DNA of 64,000 nt from an uncultured Bacteroides sp. (GTDB taxonomy: Bacteria; Bacteroidota; Bacteroidia; Bacteroidales; Bacteroidaceae). Location of the stretch: NCBI GenBank assembly GCA_900542985.1, contig UQPQ01000003.1:1-64000 (forward strand), given 5' to 3'. Positions 47,836 to 57,323 of this stretch are shown piece by piece (the stretch's first letter is position 1; every line of letters begins with the position of its first letter). Under the pieces are notes generated by a model. That model had not been told where the DNA came from. It ran no database searches and saw only the letters and a program-made list of their open reading frames with translations. A program made the translations under genes and the position numbers.

Positions 47836-47940
47836 GTTCCTAATATCATATTCATAGTTTCCCAAGGAACCCCAAAGCAATGCATCAGAGATACAACTCA
47901 CATTCTTTCCGTACGGTACATGCCTTCTTAAGCATCATGT

Positions 47941-48447
47941 TTACGATAGCAAGAGTCTGTTGCCCGGTATTGCTGGAGTGGAAAAGTCATTTCTTCTCAG
48001 TTTATTTCCAATCTGCTCTGCAAATGCTCTTAAATGCTCGTAATCCTCCTTATCCGGTCTGTTTGTGGCATATCGATGGGCTATCGAGTGTTCTGCAATT
48101 GCGACAACAGCTCCTATAACAGAAAATCCGGCCTGCAGTACAATATCTTGAAGTTCTACCAAAGTATCCTCATAGGCACGGTTCCCATACACACAGACTA
48201 TAACTGCTTTAGCACCATTGCCCTGAATCTTTGCTATGCGCTCTGCTGCTGTAGAAGGTACGCGCCCACTATAGGATGGAACGGCAACAATAGCCGTATC
48301 TTCATTAGTCAATGAGAATTTATGAAAATCCTCATTACCGTTTGACAAATCAATACATCTAATCTCCTGACTCAATTCGGTTGCCAGAAAATCGGCAACT
48401 TTTTTCGTTCCACCTGTCGGACTGAAAGTTATTTCATAAATATTCAT
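47941..48447 (-). pseudogene. EFR1-type flavodoxin-domain protein, truncated before its ferredoxin domain
   Basis: The start is set at the ATG at 48447 (168 aa), which has GAGGAGAT about 8 nt upstream. The protein has a flavodoxin-like fold with YEITFSPTGGTKKVADF and VPSYSGRVPSTAAERI, as in EFR1-type proteins. Those normally continue after a PGNR-like motif into a 4Fe-4S ferredoxin domain. Here the frame stops 4 residues after PGNR (PGNRLLLS), and no cluster motif follows in any frame that I can see. It may still act as a flavodoxin, or be a decayed gene. Confidence 0.65.
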
Positions 48448-48602
48448 ATCTTTTATCTCCTCTATTGGAAGCAATTCACCTTTGGTATTTCTCTGTACAT
48501 TTTCCAAAGTATTTATGGAAGCAGCTTTCTCGTTTTAAACTTTTTTCTTTCACAACATTTATATCACGCAATAAATATCCCATTTCTTTGGGATTTATTT
48601 TA

Positions 48603-48977
48603 TTACAATACATACTGCGCCAAAACTCTCTGCACCTCCGCTACATTCGACTCACGGCCAAACTGTTGCTCCAGCGGCTCATCACAACCCCGTACCCAGA
48701 TTTTTATTTCTGCATCCATATCAAATGTACCGGCAGTTTCCACCGAGAACCGTTCGATAGAACGATAGGGGATAGAATAATATTCCTTCTTTTTACCCGT
48801 CACCCCCTGCGTGTCCTGTATAATCAGGCGTTTGTTGGTAAACACCCACTTATCACGTATCAGTTTATACGCTTTTTCTATTTTCTCCCCCTCGCACAGT
48901 AAAGGCTGATATTCATTTTTCAAAGCATTGGCATCCATTTCGGATACATTTCCCAAAAGAGCATTAAAAAGTCCCAT
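48603..48977 (-). CDS. bacterial PH domain protein
   Basis: The 124-residue protein has a single bacterial PH-like domain (about residues 25-122, KWVFTNKRLIIQDTQGV and YYSIPYRSIERFSVET). There is no signal or membrane segment. The role is unknown. A hairpin separates it from the S9 peptidase gene. Confidence 0.88.
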   Translation of the reverse strand: MGLFNALLGNVSEMDANALKNEYQPLLCEGEKIEKAYKLIRDKWVFTNKRLIIQDTQGVTGKKKEYYSIPYRSIERFSVETAGTFDMDAEIKIWVRGCDEPLEQQFGRESNVAEVQRVLAQYVL

Positions 48978-49001
48978 AGTATTGTTATTAAGTAAAACAT
49001 T

Positions 49002-49041
49002 TTCTCCCTTGCCTGCATTTTAAACACAAGACAAGGGAGAA
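49002..49041 (-). terminator. hairpin after the S9 peptidase gene
   Basis: TTCTCCCTTG (49002-49011) pairs exactly with CAAGGGAGAA (49032-49041). It lies 15 bp after the peptidase stop. A weak T-rich tail follows on the minus strand. Confidence 0.6.
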
Positions 49042-49056
49042 TTATAAATCAGATTA

Positions 49057-51168
49057 TTATTTCTTATCCTTCAACCATCTGTCGAGCCAGTTGAAGAAAG
49101 TTCTTTGCCATAAAATTCCATTCTGAGGTTTCAGCACCCAGTGATTTTCATCGGGGAATACAAGAAGTTGGGCAGGTACTCCTCTCAACTTAGCCGCATT
49201 AAAGGCAGCCATACCTTGTGAAGCAAGGATACGGTAGTCTTTTTCTCCGTGAATACAAAGAATAGGAGTATCCCATTTGTCAACAAACAAATGCGGAGAA
49301 TTGGCATAACTGCGCTGCACAGCCGGATTTTCTTTATCCCAATACGGACCACCCAAGTCCCAGTTTGCAAACCAAAGTTCTTCGGTTTCCAGATACTGCT
49401 GTTCCATATTGAAGAATCCGTCGTGCGCAATAAAGGCTTTAAACCGCTTGTTATGATGTCCGGCAAGCCAGTATACAGAATATCCGCCGAAACTTGCTCC
49501 TACACAACCTAAACGGTCTTTATCTACGTAAGGTTCCTGAGCAATATCATCGATAGCACTCAAATAATCGTCCATACAATGACCACCATAATTGGTGCTT
49601 ATTTCCTCCAGCCATTCCATACCGAATCCCGGCAATCCGCGACGGTTCGGAGCAATAACGATATAATCATTTGCTGCCATAATCTGCAAATTCCATCGAT
49701 AGCTCCAAAACTGGCTGACAGGACTTTGCGGTCCACCTTCACAGAAGAGAAGGGTAGGATACTTCTTATTCGGATCGAAATTGGCAGGATAAACTACCCA
49801 CGAAAGCATATCTTTTCCATCCACTGTCTTTGTCCAACGTGGCTCAACCTTACCCAAGTTCAACTGACTGAAAATATGGTCGTTTTCTTTAGTGATACGC
49901 ACCACTTCCGTTTTTTTCTTCAGACTTACGGTAAAGAGTTCATCGGCTGCGCTCAAAGAATGGCGTTTGGTAAGCAACTGCTTATCATTCAGAACAGCTA
50001 CCGAAGCATAGTCGTACATACCGTCTGTCAGCTGCTTTACTTCACCCTTAAGGTTTGTACTATGAATCATGCTGGTAGCATGCCATACACCGGTAAAATA
50101 CAGAGTCTTTCCATCCGGCGCCCAGCAATAATCGTCTACTCCCGACTGGAATGATTCAGTCACATAGGTTTTCTGCCCGCTCTTCAAATCCATTACGCAC
50201 AAACGGTTGCGGTCGCTTTCATAGCCGTCACGCTCCATGCTTTGCCATGCAATCCGTTTACCGTCTGGCGAGAACTTAGGATTAGTATCATAACCCATAT
50301 TCTTATCTGTAGCATCCTCTTTACACAGATTGCGTGTCTGCTTGTTTTCTATATCGTAAAGATAAATATCCGAATCGGTAGATACAGAATACTCTTTTCC
50401 TGTTTTTTTACGGCACGTATAAGCAATCTGCTTTGAATCAGTGCTCCATGCTATCTGTTCGATACCTCCGAAAGGTTTCATAGGCGACTCATAAGGCTCA
50501 CCTTGCAGAATATCGGTTGCCTGTCCTACTTTATTGCCATCAAACGAAGCCACAAACGGATGGGGTACAGACTGCACCCATTCATCCCAATGCTTGTACA
50601 TCAGGTCGTCTATTACCATACCGCTGGCTTTATCCAGGTCGGGATACAAATCCGAGGTACGTTTACCGTATTTTACCTGAGAGATAAAGACCACTTTGCT
50701 TCCATCGGGAGAAAATCGGAAACCTTCTATATCTCCTTCATAATTTGAAAGCTGTTTGCGTCCGGAGCCATCTATATTCATCTCCCATATCTGAGAGCTT
50801 CCTCCTTCCGAAGTAAGGAAAGCAATCTTCTGACCTCCTTTAATCCATGCAGGCTCCATCTCGCTGGCTGCGCCTGTAGTAAGTAGAGTATTTTCCGAAC
50901 CATCTGCATTCATTATATAAATTACAGTATGGCTCTTGTTTGCCTTTACACTATAATAAGATACGGTATAAACAATCCGTTTGCCATCGGGAGAGACACT
51001 CGAACTGCCGATACGTCCCATTGCCCACAGCGCTTCAGGAGTAAGGCGGCCGTCCTTGACCGTAACTTCCTGCTTACCGATAATCTCTGCAGCCACACCA
51101 GGCTCAATATGTGCTGCTGATGCAGCCAGCACCATAGCAGCCGTCATCGTCATAAAATTCTTATTCAT
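49057..51168 (-). CDS. S9 family peptidase (prolyl oligopeptidase-like)
   Basis: The 703-residue protein has an N-terminal signal peptide (about residues 1-27), a beta-propeller of WD40/TolB-like repeats (about 45-430; several SPDGKR/SPDGSK units), and a C-terminal alpha/beta hydrolase domain. The catalytic Ser559 is in GASFGGYS, with Asp near residue 643 (GEKDYRI) and His near residue 675 (ENHWVL). It probably cleaves short peptides in the periplasm, as in Bacteroidetes dipeptidyl peptidases. It has its own promoter (TACATTTG, 51210-51217). Confidence 0.93.
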   Translation of the reverse strand: MNKNFMTMTAAMVLAASAAHIEPGVAAEIIGKQEVTVKDGRLTPEALWAMGRIGSSSVSPDGKRIVYTVSYYSVKANKSHTVIYIMNADGSENTLLTTGAASEMEPAWIKGGQKIAFLTSEGGSSQIWEMNIDGSGRKQLSNYEGDIEGFRFSPDGSKVVFISQVKYGKRTSDLYPDLDKASGMVIDDLMYKHWDEWVQSVPHPFVASFDGNKVGQATDILQGEPYESPMKPFGGIEQIAWSTDSKQIAYTCRKKTGKEYSVSTDSDIYLYDIENKQTRNLCKEDATDKNMGYDTNPKFSPDGKRIAWQSMERDGYESDRNRLCVMDLKSGQKTYVTESFQSGVDDYCWAPDGKTLYFTGVWHATSMIHSTNLKGEVKQLTDGMYDYASVAVLNDKQLLTKRHSLSAADELFTVSLKKKTEVVRITKENDHIFSQLNLGKVEPRWTKTVDGKDMLSWVVYPANFDPNKKYPTLLFCEGGPQSPVSQFWSYRWNLQIMAANDYIVIAPNRRGLPGFGMEWLEEISTNYGGHCMDDYLSAIDDIAQEPYVDKDRLGCVGASFGGYSVYWLAGHHNKRFKAFIAHDGFFNMEQQYLETEELWFANWDLGGPYWDKENPAVQRSYANSPHLFVDKWDTPILCIHGEKDYRILASQGMAAFNAAKLRGVPAQLLVFPDENHWVLKPQNGILWQRTFFNWLDRWLKDKK

Positions 51169-51209
51169 TTATTTCTCGTTTTTAAAGTTGAATATTCTTC
51201 CTTGTCCTA

Positions 51210-51217
51210 CAAATGTA
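51210..51217 (-). promoter_or_regulatory. -7 element of the S9 peptidase gene
   Basis: TACATTTG on the minus strand, 41 bp upstream of its ATG. Confidence 0.55.
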
Positions 51218-51233
51218 CAAAAAAGAGCGTATA

Positions 51234-51273
51234 GAAAAGAAAAGAGCGACTTACTTTTAGGTAAATCGCTCTT
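51234..51273 (-). terminator. terminator of yidC
   Basis: AAGAGCGA (51242-51249) pairs with TCGCTCTT (51266-51273), with further pairing of TTAC/GTAA inside. On the minus strand it is followed by TTTTCTTTTC. It lies 23 bp after the yidC stop. Confidence 0.8.
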
Positions 51274-51295
51274 GATATCTATTCTTCGAAAGAAT

Positions 51296-53149
51296 TTATT
51301 TTTTATTCAGACGGTCTTGACGTTCTTTCTGAAGACGTTCTTGCTCTTTCTGTAAAGCTTCCAGTTTTGCCATCAGACCACTGGTCTTCTTCTGCGAAGG
51401 AGCTTTCTTATTGGCTTCCAACTGAGCCAGCAACTTCTTCTCATCGGTCATACGACGCATAATCCACATGGTAAGAATACCAATCAAACTTGAAATGAAG
51501 TAGTAGTAGCTCAATCCCGATGCATATTCATTAAAAATAAAGAAGAACATCACCGGCATGATATACATCATCCATTTCATAGCTGCCATCTGCGGATTAT
51601 TACCCATATCTTGCTGTTTCATCATGATAATCTGATTCAATACAGTAGCCACACTAAACAGCAAACAGAACAGGCTCAAATGATTTCCCAGCAAAGGAAT
51701 ATTGGTACTCCAGCTGATTAAATCATCGTACGAAGACAAATCGTCTGCCCACAAGAAACTTTGCTGACGGAGTTCGATAGCATTCGGAACAAAGAAGAAC
51801 AATGCCATAAACACCGGAGTCTGAATCAGCATCGGAAGACATCCTCCCATTGGGCTCACTCCATACTGGCTATAAAGCGCCATTGTTTCCTGCTGTTTCT
51901 TCAATGCATCTTCCTTGTTCGGGTATTTAGCGTTAATCTTATCAACGTAAGGCTTCAAAGCACGCATTTTAGCCGACGACATAAACGACTTGTAAGTAGT
52001 AGGCAATACCAAAACTTTTACAATGATAGTCATCAGCAAGATAACAAGTCCCATGCTGAGTCCCCAGCTTGATAACCAGTCGAACAGGTTGATTGTAAAC
52101 CAACGGTTAATCAGGCGGATAATAGGCCATCCCAGATAAACCAAGTCTTCCAACTCCTGATCTTTGTCTTTAAAACTCAAATCATTGGTAGCCAGCAGTG
52201 TCTTGAAGTGATTCGGACCGAAATAGAACTGGAAACGACTTGGAGTAGCTCCTGTAGGGTCGAATGCAGTTTCCATATCTGCCTGATAATTCTTCATGTA
52301 GCCACTACCTTTCTGTTCCATTCTTGACTCGAGAGTTGCATTCTCAAAGTTTTTCTCTGCCATAAATACGCAAGAGAAATACTGATTCTTGAATGCTACC
52401 CAATCCAGTACTTCAGGAATTGTTTCTTTCTCATCTTTTGTTTCACTCAGATAATCGAAACTATCTCCATTAGGCTTATAGGTAAGCGACGTATAACGCT
52501 GCTCGAATGTATATCCTTTCTCCATCTGACGCGCACGCTGCTTCCAGTTGATGCTCATGCTACGAGAGGAAGGAGAGAAGAAGTTCTGCATACCAGTCGC
52601 CTGCACAGTAAAGTCAACTACATACGACTCGGGCAACAATTTGTATGTAAAATCCAAATGTCCTCCATTTCCGGCATTCAGACGCATAGTAACAGTAGAA
52701 TCGGTTACCTGAGTAGTTTCAAAAAACATCTGTTCGGTCAGAATATTTTCATTCTTTCCTGCAAATCCAAAGTTCAAAGAAGCATCTGTACCATCAAACA
52801 AAACCAGTGGTTCATGTTTCTGGTCATTATACTCTTTCAGCATGGCCTTGCATACTCGTCCTCCTTTATTTGTAAGAGTGAGCTGTACCAGATCGTTTTC
52901 CAGTGTAGTAAACTGTTCTGTTCCTTGTGTTGCAGAAAACAGAGCAGAAGTTGAATCAATCTGAATGGTTTTTGCCGCTGCTTCTTCTTGTGCTTTGCGT
53001 ATTTCTTCTTGTTTTTGGGCTACCGCCTGAATAGAGTCCTGATAGTGTCTTGCACGCTCCATTTCCTCCTGACTGGGGCGATTCCAAATGCCAAATCCGA
53101 CAATGACCACTCCAATCAGTGCGAATCCCACTAACGTGTTTTTATCCAT
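51296..53149 (-). CDS. yidC: membrane protein insertase YidC
   Basis: YidC inserts and folds inner-membrane proteins, alone or with Sec. The 617-residue protein has an N-terminal transmembrane helix (about residues 5-22), a large periplasmic domain (about 40-350) and five C-terminal helices, with the core TTYKSFMSSAKMRALKP near residue 390. A charged coiled tail (KLEALQKEQERLQKERQ) ends it. It lies 27 bp downstream of pyrG. Confidence 0.96.
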   Translation of the reverse strand: MDKNTLVGFALIGVVIVGFGIWNRPSQEEMERARHYQDSIQAVAQKQEEIRKAQEEAAAKTIQIDSTSALFSATQGTEQFTTLENDLVQLTLTNKGGRVCKAMLKEYNDQKHEPLVLFDGTDASLNFGFAGKNENILTEQMFFETTQVTDSTVTMRLNAGNGGHLDFTYKLLPESYVVDFTVQATGMQNFFSPSSRSMSINWKQRARQMEKGYTFEQRYTSLTYKPNGDSFDYLSETKDEKETIPEVLDWVAFKNQYFSCVFMAEKNFENATLESRMEQKGSGYMKNYQADMETAFDPTGATPSRFQFYFGPNHFKTLLATNDLSFKDKDQELEDLVYLGWPIIRLINRWFTINLFDWLSSWGLSMGLVILLMTIIVKVLVLPTTYKSFMSSAKMRALKPYVDKINAKYPNKEDALKKQQETMALYSQYGVSPMGGCLPMLIQTPVFMALFFFVPNAIELRQQSFLWADDLSSYDDLISWSTNIPLLGNHLSLFCLLFSVATVLNQIIMMKQQDMGNNPQMAAMKWMMYIMPVMFFFIFNEYASGLSYYYFISSLIGILTMWIMRRMTDEKKLLAQLEANKKAPSQKKTSGLMAKLEALQKEQERLQKERQDRLNKK

Positions 53150-53176
53150 TTTTTCTATTTATATAATTAATACCTA

Positions 53177-54775
53177 TTATTTTTCAATAGCTGCTTTTAT
53201 GAACGACAAGAACAGAGGATGCGGTTTCAGTACTGTACTACTGTATTCAGGATGGAACTGAGTACCGATGAACCATTTCAAGGTCGGTATTTCTACGATT
53301 TCCACCAAATCTGATTCAGGATTGATACCTACACATTTCATACCGGCATTTTCGAATTCTTTCTTATAGTCGTTATTGAATTCATAACGATGACGGTGAC
53401 GTTCCTGAATATGTTCACTCTGGTATGCCTGATAAGCTTTAGAAGTAGGATCAAGCACACATTCATAAGCTCCCAAACGCATTGTTCCACCCATATTGGT
53501 GATTGATTTCTGTTCTTCCATAATGTCAATCACATTGTGCGGAGTCTTTTCATCCATTTCACGGCTGTTGGCATCTGCATATCCCAATACATTGCGGGCA
53601 AATTCGATAGCGATACATTGCATACCCAGACAAATACCAAATGTCGGTACATCGTGTGTACGGCAATACTTGATAGCAACAAACTTACCTTCAATACCAC
53701 GCTGGCCAAATCCCGGACAGATAATAATTCCATCCATATCCTTCAATTGTTCCTCTACATTCTCGTCGGTCAATTTCTCGCTATTGATGAAATGAATATC
53801 AGCTTTACGGTCGTTGTAAGTAGCGGCCTGCGACAAAGCCTCAAGAATAGATTTGTATGCATCCTGCAAATCATATTTACCCACCAAACCGATTTTCACT
53901 TTTTCCGTTGCTTTATTACGACGGTTCAAGAAATCTCTCCACGGACCTAAAGAAGGAGTTTCGCCTACAGGCAATCCCATCTTTTGAAGAATAGTTACAT
54001 CCAGGTTCTGCTCCTGCATACGCAAAGGAACTTCATAAATAGTCGGCATATCCATTGACTGAATAACGGCATTGTCGTCTACATTGCAGAAGAGGGCAAC
54101 CTTTTTCTTCAGGTTAGTACTCAATTCATGTTCTGTACGCAATACCAGGATATCCGGCTGAATACCTACAGACTGCAATTCTTTTACAGAATGCTGAGTA
54201 GGTTTAGTCTTCAATTCACCAGCCGCAGCCAAATAAGGTACATAAGTAAGGTGTACACACAAAGCATTCTTACCCAATTCCCATTTCAACTGACGGATAC
54301 TTTCCAAGTAAGGCAATGATTCAATATCGCCTACAGTTCCTCCGATTTCGGTAATTACGAAGTCAAACTTGTATTTATTACCAAGCAACTTCACATTGCG
54401 TTTGATTTCATCCGTAATGTGAGGGATAATCTGGATTGTCTTACCCAAATAATCACCACGGCGTTCCTTGTCGATTACACTCTTGTAGATACGTCCGGTG
54501 GTAATGTTGTTTGCCTTTGTTGTCTGAATACCCAAAAAGCGTTCATAGTGACCAAGGTCGAGGTCGGCTTCATGTCCGTCTACCGTTACATAACACTCTC
54601 CGTGTTCGTAAGGATTCAAGGTTCCCGGATCGATATTGATATACGGGTCAAACTTCTGGATGGTAACGCTATAGCCTCTTGCTTGAAGCAATTTACCAAT
54701 AGATGATGAAATAATACCTTTACCCAATGAAGAGGCAACACCACCTGTTACGAAAATGTACTTTGTTTCTGCCAC
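53177..54775 (-). CDS. pyrG: CTP synthase
   Basis: PyrG makes CTP from UTP, glutamine and ATP. The 532-residue protein has the N-terminal synthetase domain with TGGVASSLGKG near residue 10 and the glutaminase domain with catalytic Cys in GICLGMQ near residue 378 and His in QFHPEYSS. It probably shares a transcript with yidC. A -7 element is at 54827-54834. Confidence 0.97.
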   Translation of the reverse strand: MAETKYIFVTGGVASSLGKGIISSSIGKLLQARGYSVTIQKFDPYINIDPGTLNPYEHGECYVTVDGHEADLDLGHYERFLGIQTTKANNITTGRIYKSVIDKERRGDYLGKTIQIIPHITDEIKRNVKLLGNKYKFDFVITEIGGTVGDIESLPYLESIRQLKWELGKNALCVHLTYVPYLAAAGELKTKPTQHSVKELQSVGIQPDILVLRTEHELSTNLKKKVALFCNVDDNAVIQSMDMPTIYEVPLRMQEQNLDVTILQKMGLPVGETPSLGPWRDFLNRRNKATEKVKIGLVGKYDLQDAYKSILEALSQAATYNDRKADIHFINSEKLTDENVEEQLKDMDGIIICPGFGQRGIEGKFVAIKYCRTHDVPTFGICLGMQCIAIEFARNVLGYADANSREMDEKTPHNVIDIMEEQKSITNMGGTMRLGAYECVLDPTSKAYQAYQSEHIQERHRHRYEFNNDYKKEFENAGMKCVGINPESDLVEIVEIPTLKWFIGTQFHPEYSSTVLKPHPLFLSFIKAAIEK

Positions 54776-54826
54776 AATCGAATATTTTTAAATGATTTGT
54801 TTTCTTAAAACTATTATTCAAAGATG

Positions 54827-54834
54827 CAAAATTA
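54827..54834 (-). promoter_or_regulatory. -7 element of pyrG
   Basis: TAATTTTG on the minus strand, 51 bp before the pyrG ATG. Confidence 0.55.
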
Positions 54835-55009
54835 TAAAAAAATGCCGAAACTCATAGCATGATAACGTGAAAACATACGAATGTTAAGGCTCATTTTGTT
54901 TTTCGTTCTTCATGTTCTGTTGCATTCCAATAAGAGTCGAGAGATAAAAATTGCCTCTTCGTATATTAAATTAGTAGAATCGTCAACAAAACACATACAA
55001 ACTTTGTTT

Positions 55010-55044
55010 TTTGAAATAATTCTTAAAAAATAATTGTACTTTTG
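55010..55044 (+). promoter_or_regulatory. -33/-7 promoter of the DUF3078 gene
   Basis: TTTG (55010-55013) and TACTTTTG (55037-55044) are 23 bp apart, 25 bp before the ATG. The rest of the 54835-55009 gap shows nothing recognisable. Confidence 0.6.
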
Positions 55045-55069
55045 CAGAAATTACATACATAAAATAGCG

Positions 55070-56647
55070 ATGAAAAAGATAGGCATTTTTCTTATAGTCC
55101 TTACTTTATATAGCAAAGGATATTCACAAACATCTACAGACAATCTACTTGTCAATGATACAATATTGACAAATACCACTCTTGTAAAAGACAGTACTAT
55201 AACCCAAAGAGCTACAAAAGAGACTAAAAGCGACATTTTCGTACGAGATACTGTTGCTATTGATTCCATGCATAGAGTTATTCAAATACTATTGGCAGAT
55301 ACAATAGCAGCTCCCTCTAAAAATATAGCAGCAGACTCGCTTTCTTCACGGAAAAAGAATATTGTAGAAATAAACCCTATTGTTTTACAATTTAATCGTT
55401 TTCTGTACAAATACCGTAGCGATCGGAAAGAGTGGTACGAACGCTGGGATGACATTTATTTGCCAGCTCCTGATATCCGCTCGAATGCAGACTACTATAA
55501 ACTGTCTATGCCGGCAACTTATTATAGCGCTCCCATAGAACAAGCTATGAGTATAGAAGGATGGACACCGAAAATTCCGTTCATCAAAGGAAATGTGGAA
55601 CACGATTCCTTGTTTCAAGTTCCTCATGTAACGACTTCAGCTGATATTGACCGAGCCATCAACAAACAATTACTTAGTTTTTATTTGCAATATCCGAACT
55701 TGGTAAATAAAAACGAGATGCAATTAAAAGACTTGGAGCCTCTCTCAGAGGAGTTAATCATAAAAAGGCCAAGAAGAGAATATGTGTATGGCCTTCTGAC
55801 AACTCCGACACATGTACACGGAGTGCAAGAACAGGATTTATCTGTTGCCAAACCTAATTTCTGGAAGATTGCTGGTAATGCAGACGTACAGTTCTCTCAA
55901 AATTATGTATCCGACAACTGGTACAACGGAGGTGAGAGTGTAAAAACTTTGTTGGGAAACTTGTTATGGCAGTTCAATTATGATGATCGTCAAAAGGTTC
56001 AGTTTGAAAACAAGATAGAGTGGAAGATGGGATTTGTTACCACTCCTTCTGATACCGTACATAAGTTTAAGCCCAATAACGATATGGTTCGTTTAAGCTC
56101 CAAGTTAGGATACAAGGCCATTGCCAACTGGTATTATACTTTGTCTGGAGAATTCAAGACTCAGTTATTCTCCAACTATGACACCAATTCAGATAATCTG
56201 ATTGCTGCTTTATTCTCTCCGGCCGAATTGAACCTCGGTCTTGGTATGGACTATAAATATAATAAAGATGGCATTTGCAATTTGTCTGTACTGGTCAACC
56301 CTTTCAACTACACCCGATACAGTGTAGCAAGCAGCAAAGTAGATCCGACAAAGTATAACATTAAAGCAGGAAAGAAAGTAGAAAATCAGTTGGGTTCTCG
56401 TTTGGAAGTAACATTGAATTATAAAATTCTTTCTAATTTGATGTGGGATTCAAAATTCTCATATACCACTAACTACGAAAAAGTATTATCCGACTGGGAA
56501 AACACTTTCACTTTCGTGTTCAATCGCTTTTTCTCAACCAAACTCTTTGTACACACTCGTTTCGACGATTCAGTAACAAGAGCTGAAGGAGATAGCTACT
56601 TCCAATTACAAGAACTTTTGAGTCTGGGATTCAGCTATGCATGGTAA
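55070..56647 (+). CDS. DUF3078 domain protein, exported
   Basis: The start at 55070 (525 aa) opens a signal peptide ending at about GYSQ (residue 19). The C-terminal half (about residues 280-525) matches DUF3078, rich in alternating aromatic beta-strands (NWYNGGESVKTLLGNLLWQF), and ends in FSYAW, suggesting an outer-membrane beta-barrel or lipid-facing fold. The function is unknown. It lies upstream of a TRIC channel gene and a DUF1460 gene. Confidence 0.85.
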   Translation: MKKIGIFLIVLTLYSKGYSQTSTDNLLVNDTILTNTTLVKDSTITQRATKETKSDIFVRDTVAIDSMHRVIQILLADTIAAPSKNIAADSLSSRKKNIVEINPIVLQFNRFLYKYRSDRKEWYERWDDIYLPAPDIRSNADYYKLSMPATYYSAPIEQAMSIEGWTPKIPFIKGNVEHDSLFQVPHVTTSADIDRAINKQLLSFYLQYPNLVNKNEMQLKDLEPLSEELIIKRPRREYVYGLLTTPTHVHGVQEQDLSVAKPNFWKIAGNADVQFSQNYVSDNWYNGGESVKTLLGNLLWQFNYDDRQKVQFENKIEWKMGFVTTPSDTVHKFKPNNDMVRLSSKLGYKAIANWYYTLSGEFKTQLFSNYDTNSDNLIAALFSPAELNLGLGMDYKYNKDGICNLSVLVNPFNYTRYSVASSKVDPTKYNIKAGKKVENQLGSRLEVTLNYKILSNLMWDSKFSYTTNYEKVLSDWENTFTFVFNRFFSTKLFVHTRFDDSVTRAEGDSYFQLQELLSLGFSYAW

Positions 56648-56693
56648 TCTCTAAACAATACAATACTTCTAACCCAAAAGAAACATAAACACA

Positions 56694-57323
56694 ATGCCCT
56701 CATTTGTACAAGTACTAGACTTTATCGGAACTTTTGCATTCGCTATCAGTGGAATTCGTTTGGCTTCTGCCAAACGTTTCGACTGGTTTGGAGCTTATGT
56801 TGTAGGATTGGTAACCGCTATTGGTGGTGGAACTTTACGCGATGTCCTTTTAGATGTACCTCCAGCTTGGATGCAGGACCCGTTCTATGTAATATGTACG
56901 GCTTTTGCCATGTTATTCGTTATTTTATTTAGCAAACACCTTATTCATCTAAACAATACGTTCTTCATATTCGACACCATTGGTTTAGCTCTTTTTACCG
57001 TCGTTGGTGTAGAACGAAGTATAGCTGCAGGATATCCGTTTTGGGTAGCCATTATTATGGGTAGTATGACCGGAGCAGCCGGTGGAGTTATCCGCGATGT
57101 ATTCATCAATGAGATTCCTCTTATTTTCCGCAAGGAGATTTATGCTATGGCTTGTGTAGTAGGCGGCATTGCTTACTGGATTTGTGCCTTAGCAGGTGTA
57201 GAATCATATATTTCTCAAATCGTAAGTGGTTCTACCGTATTTCTTACTCGTGTACTGGCTGTAAAATATCATATTACTCTTCCTATATTAAAAGGCGATC
57301 CTGAGCATGAAAATGAAGCTTAG
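56694..57323 (+). CDS. TRIC family cation channel protein (YadS-like)
   Basis: The 209-residue membrane protein has seven predicted helices built as two repeats, each with the GGGTLRD or GGVIRD motif (residues about 47 and 123). Bacterial TRIC proteins conduct K+. It ends 17 bp inside the start of the DUF1460 gene, so the two are probably translationally coupled. Confidence 0.9.
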   Translation: MPSFVQVLDFIGTFAFAISGIRLASAKRFDWFGAYVVGLVTAIGGGTLRDVLLDVPPAWMQDPFYVICTAFAMLFVILFSKHLIHLNNTFFIFDTIGLALFTVVGVERSIAAGYPFWVAIIMGSMTGAAGGVIRDVFINEIPLIFRKEIYAMACVVGGIAYWICALAGVESYISQIVSGSTVFLTRVLAVKYHITLPILKGDPEHENEA

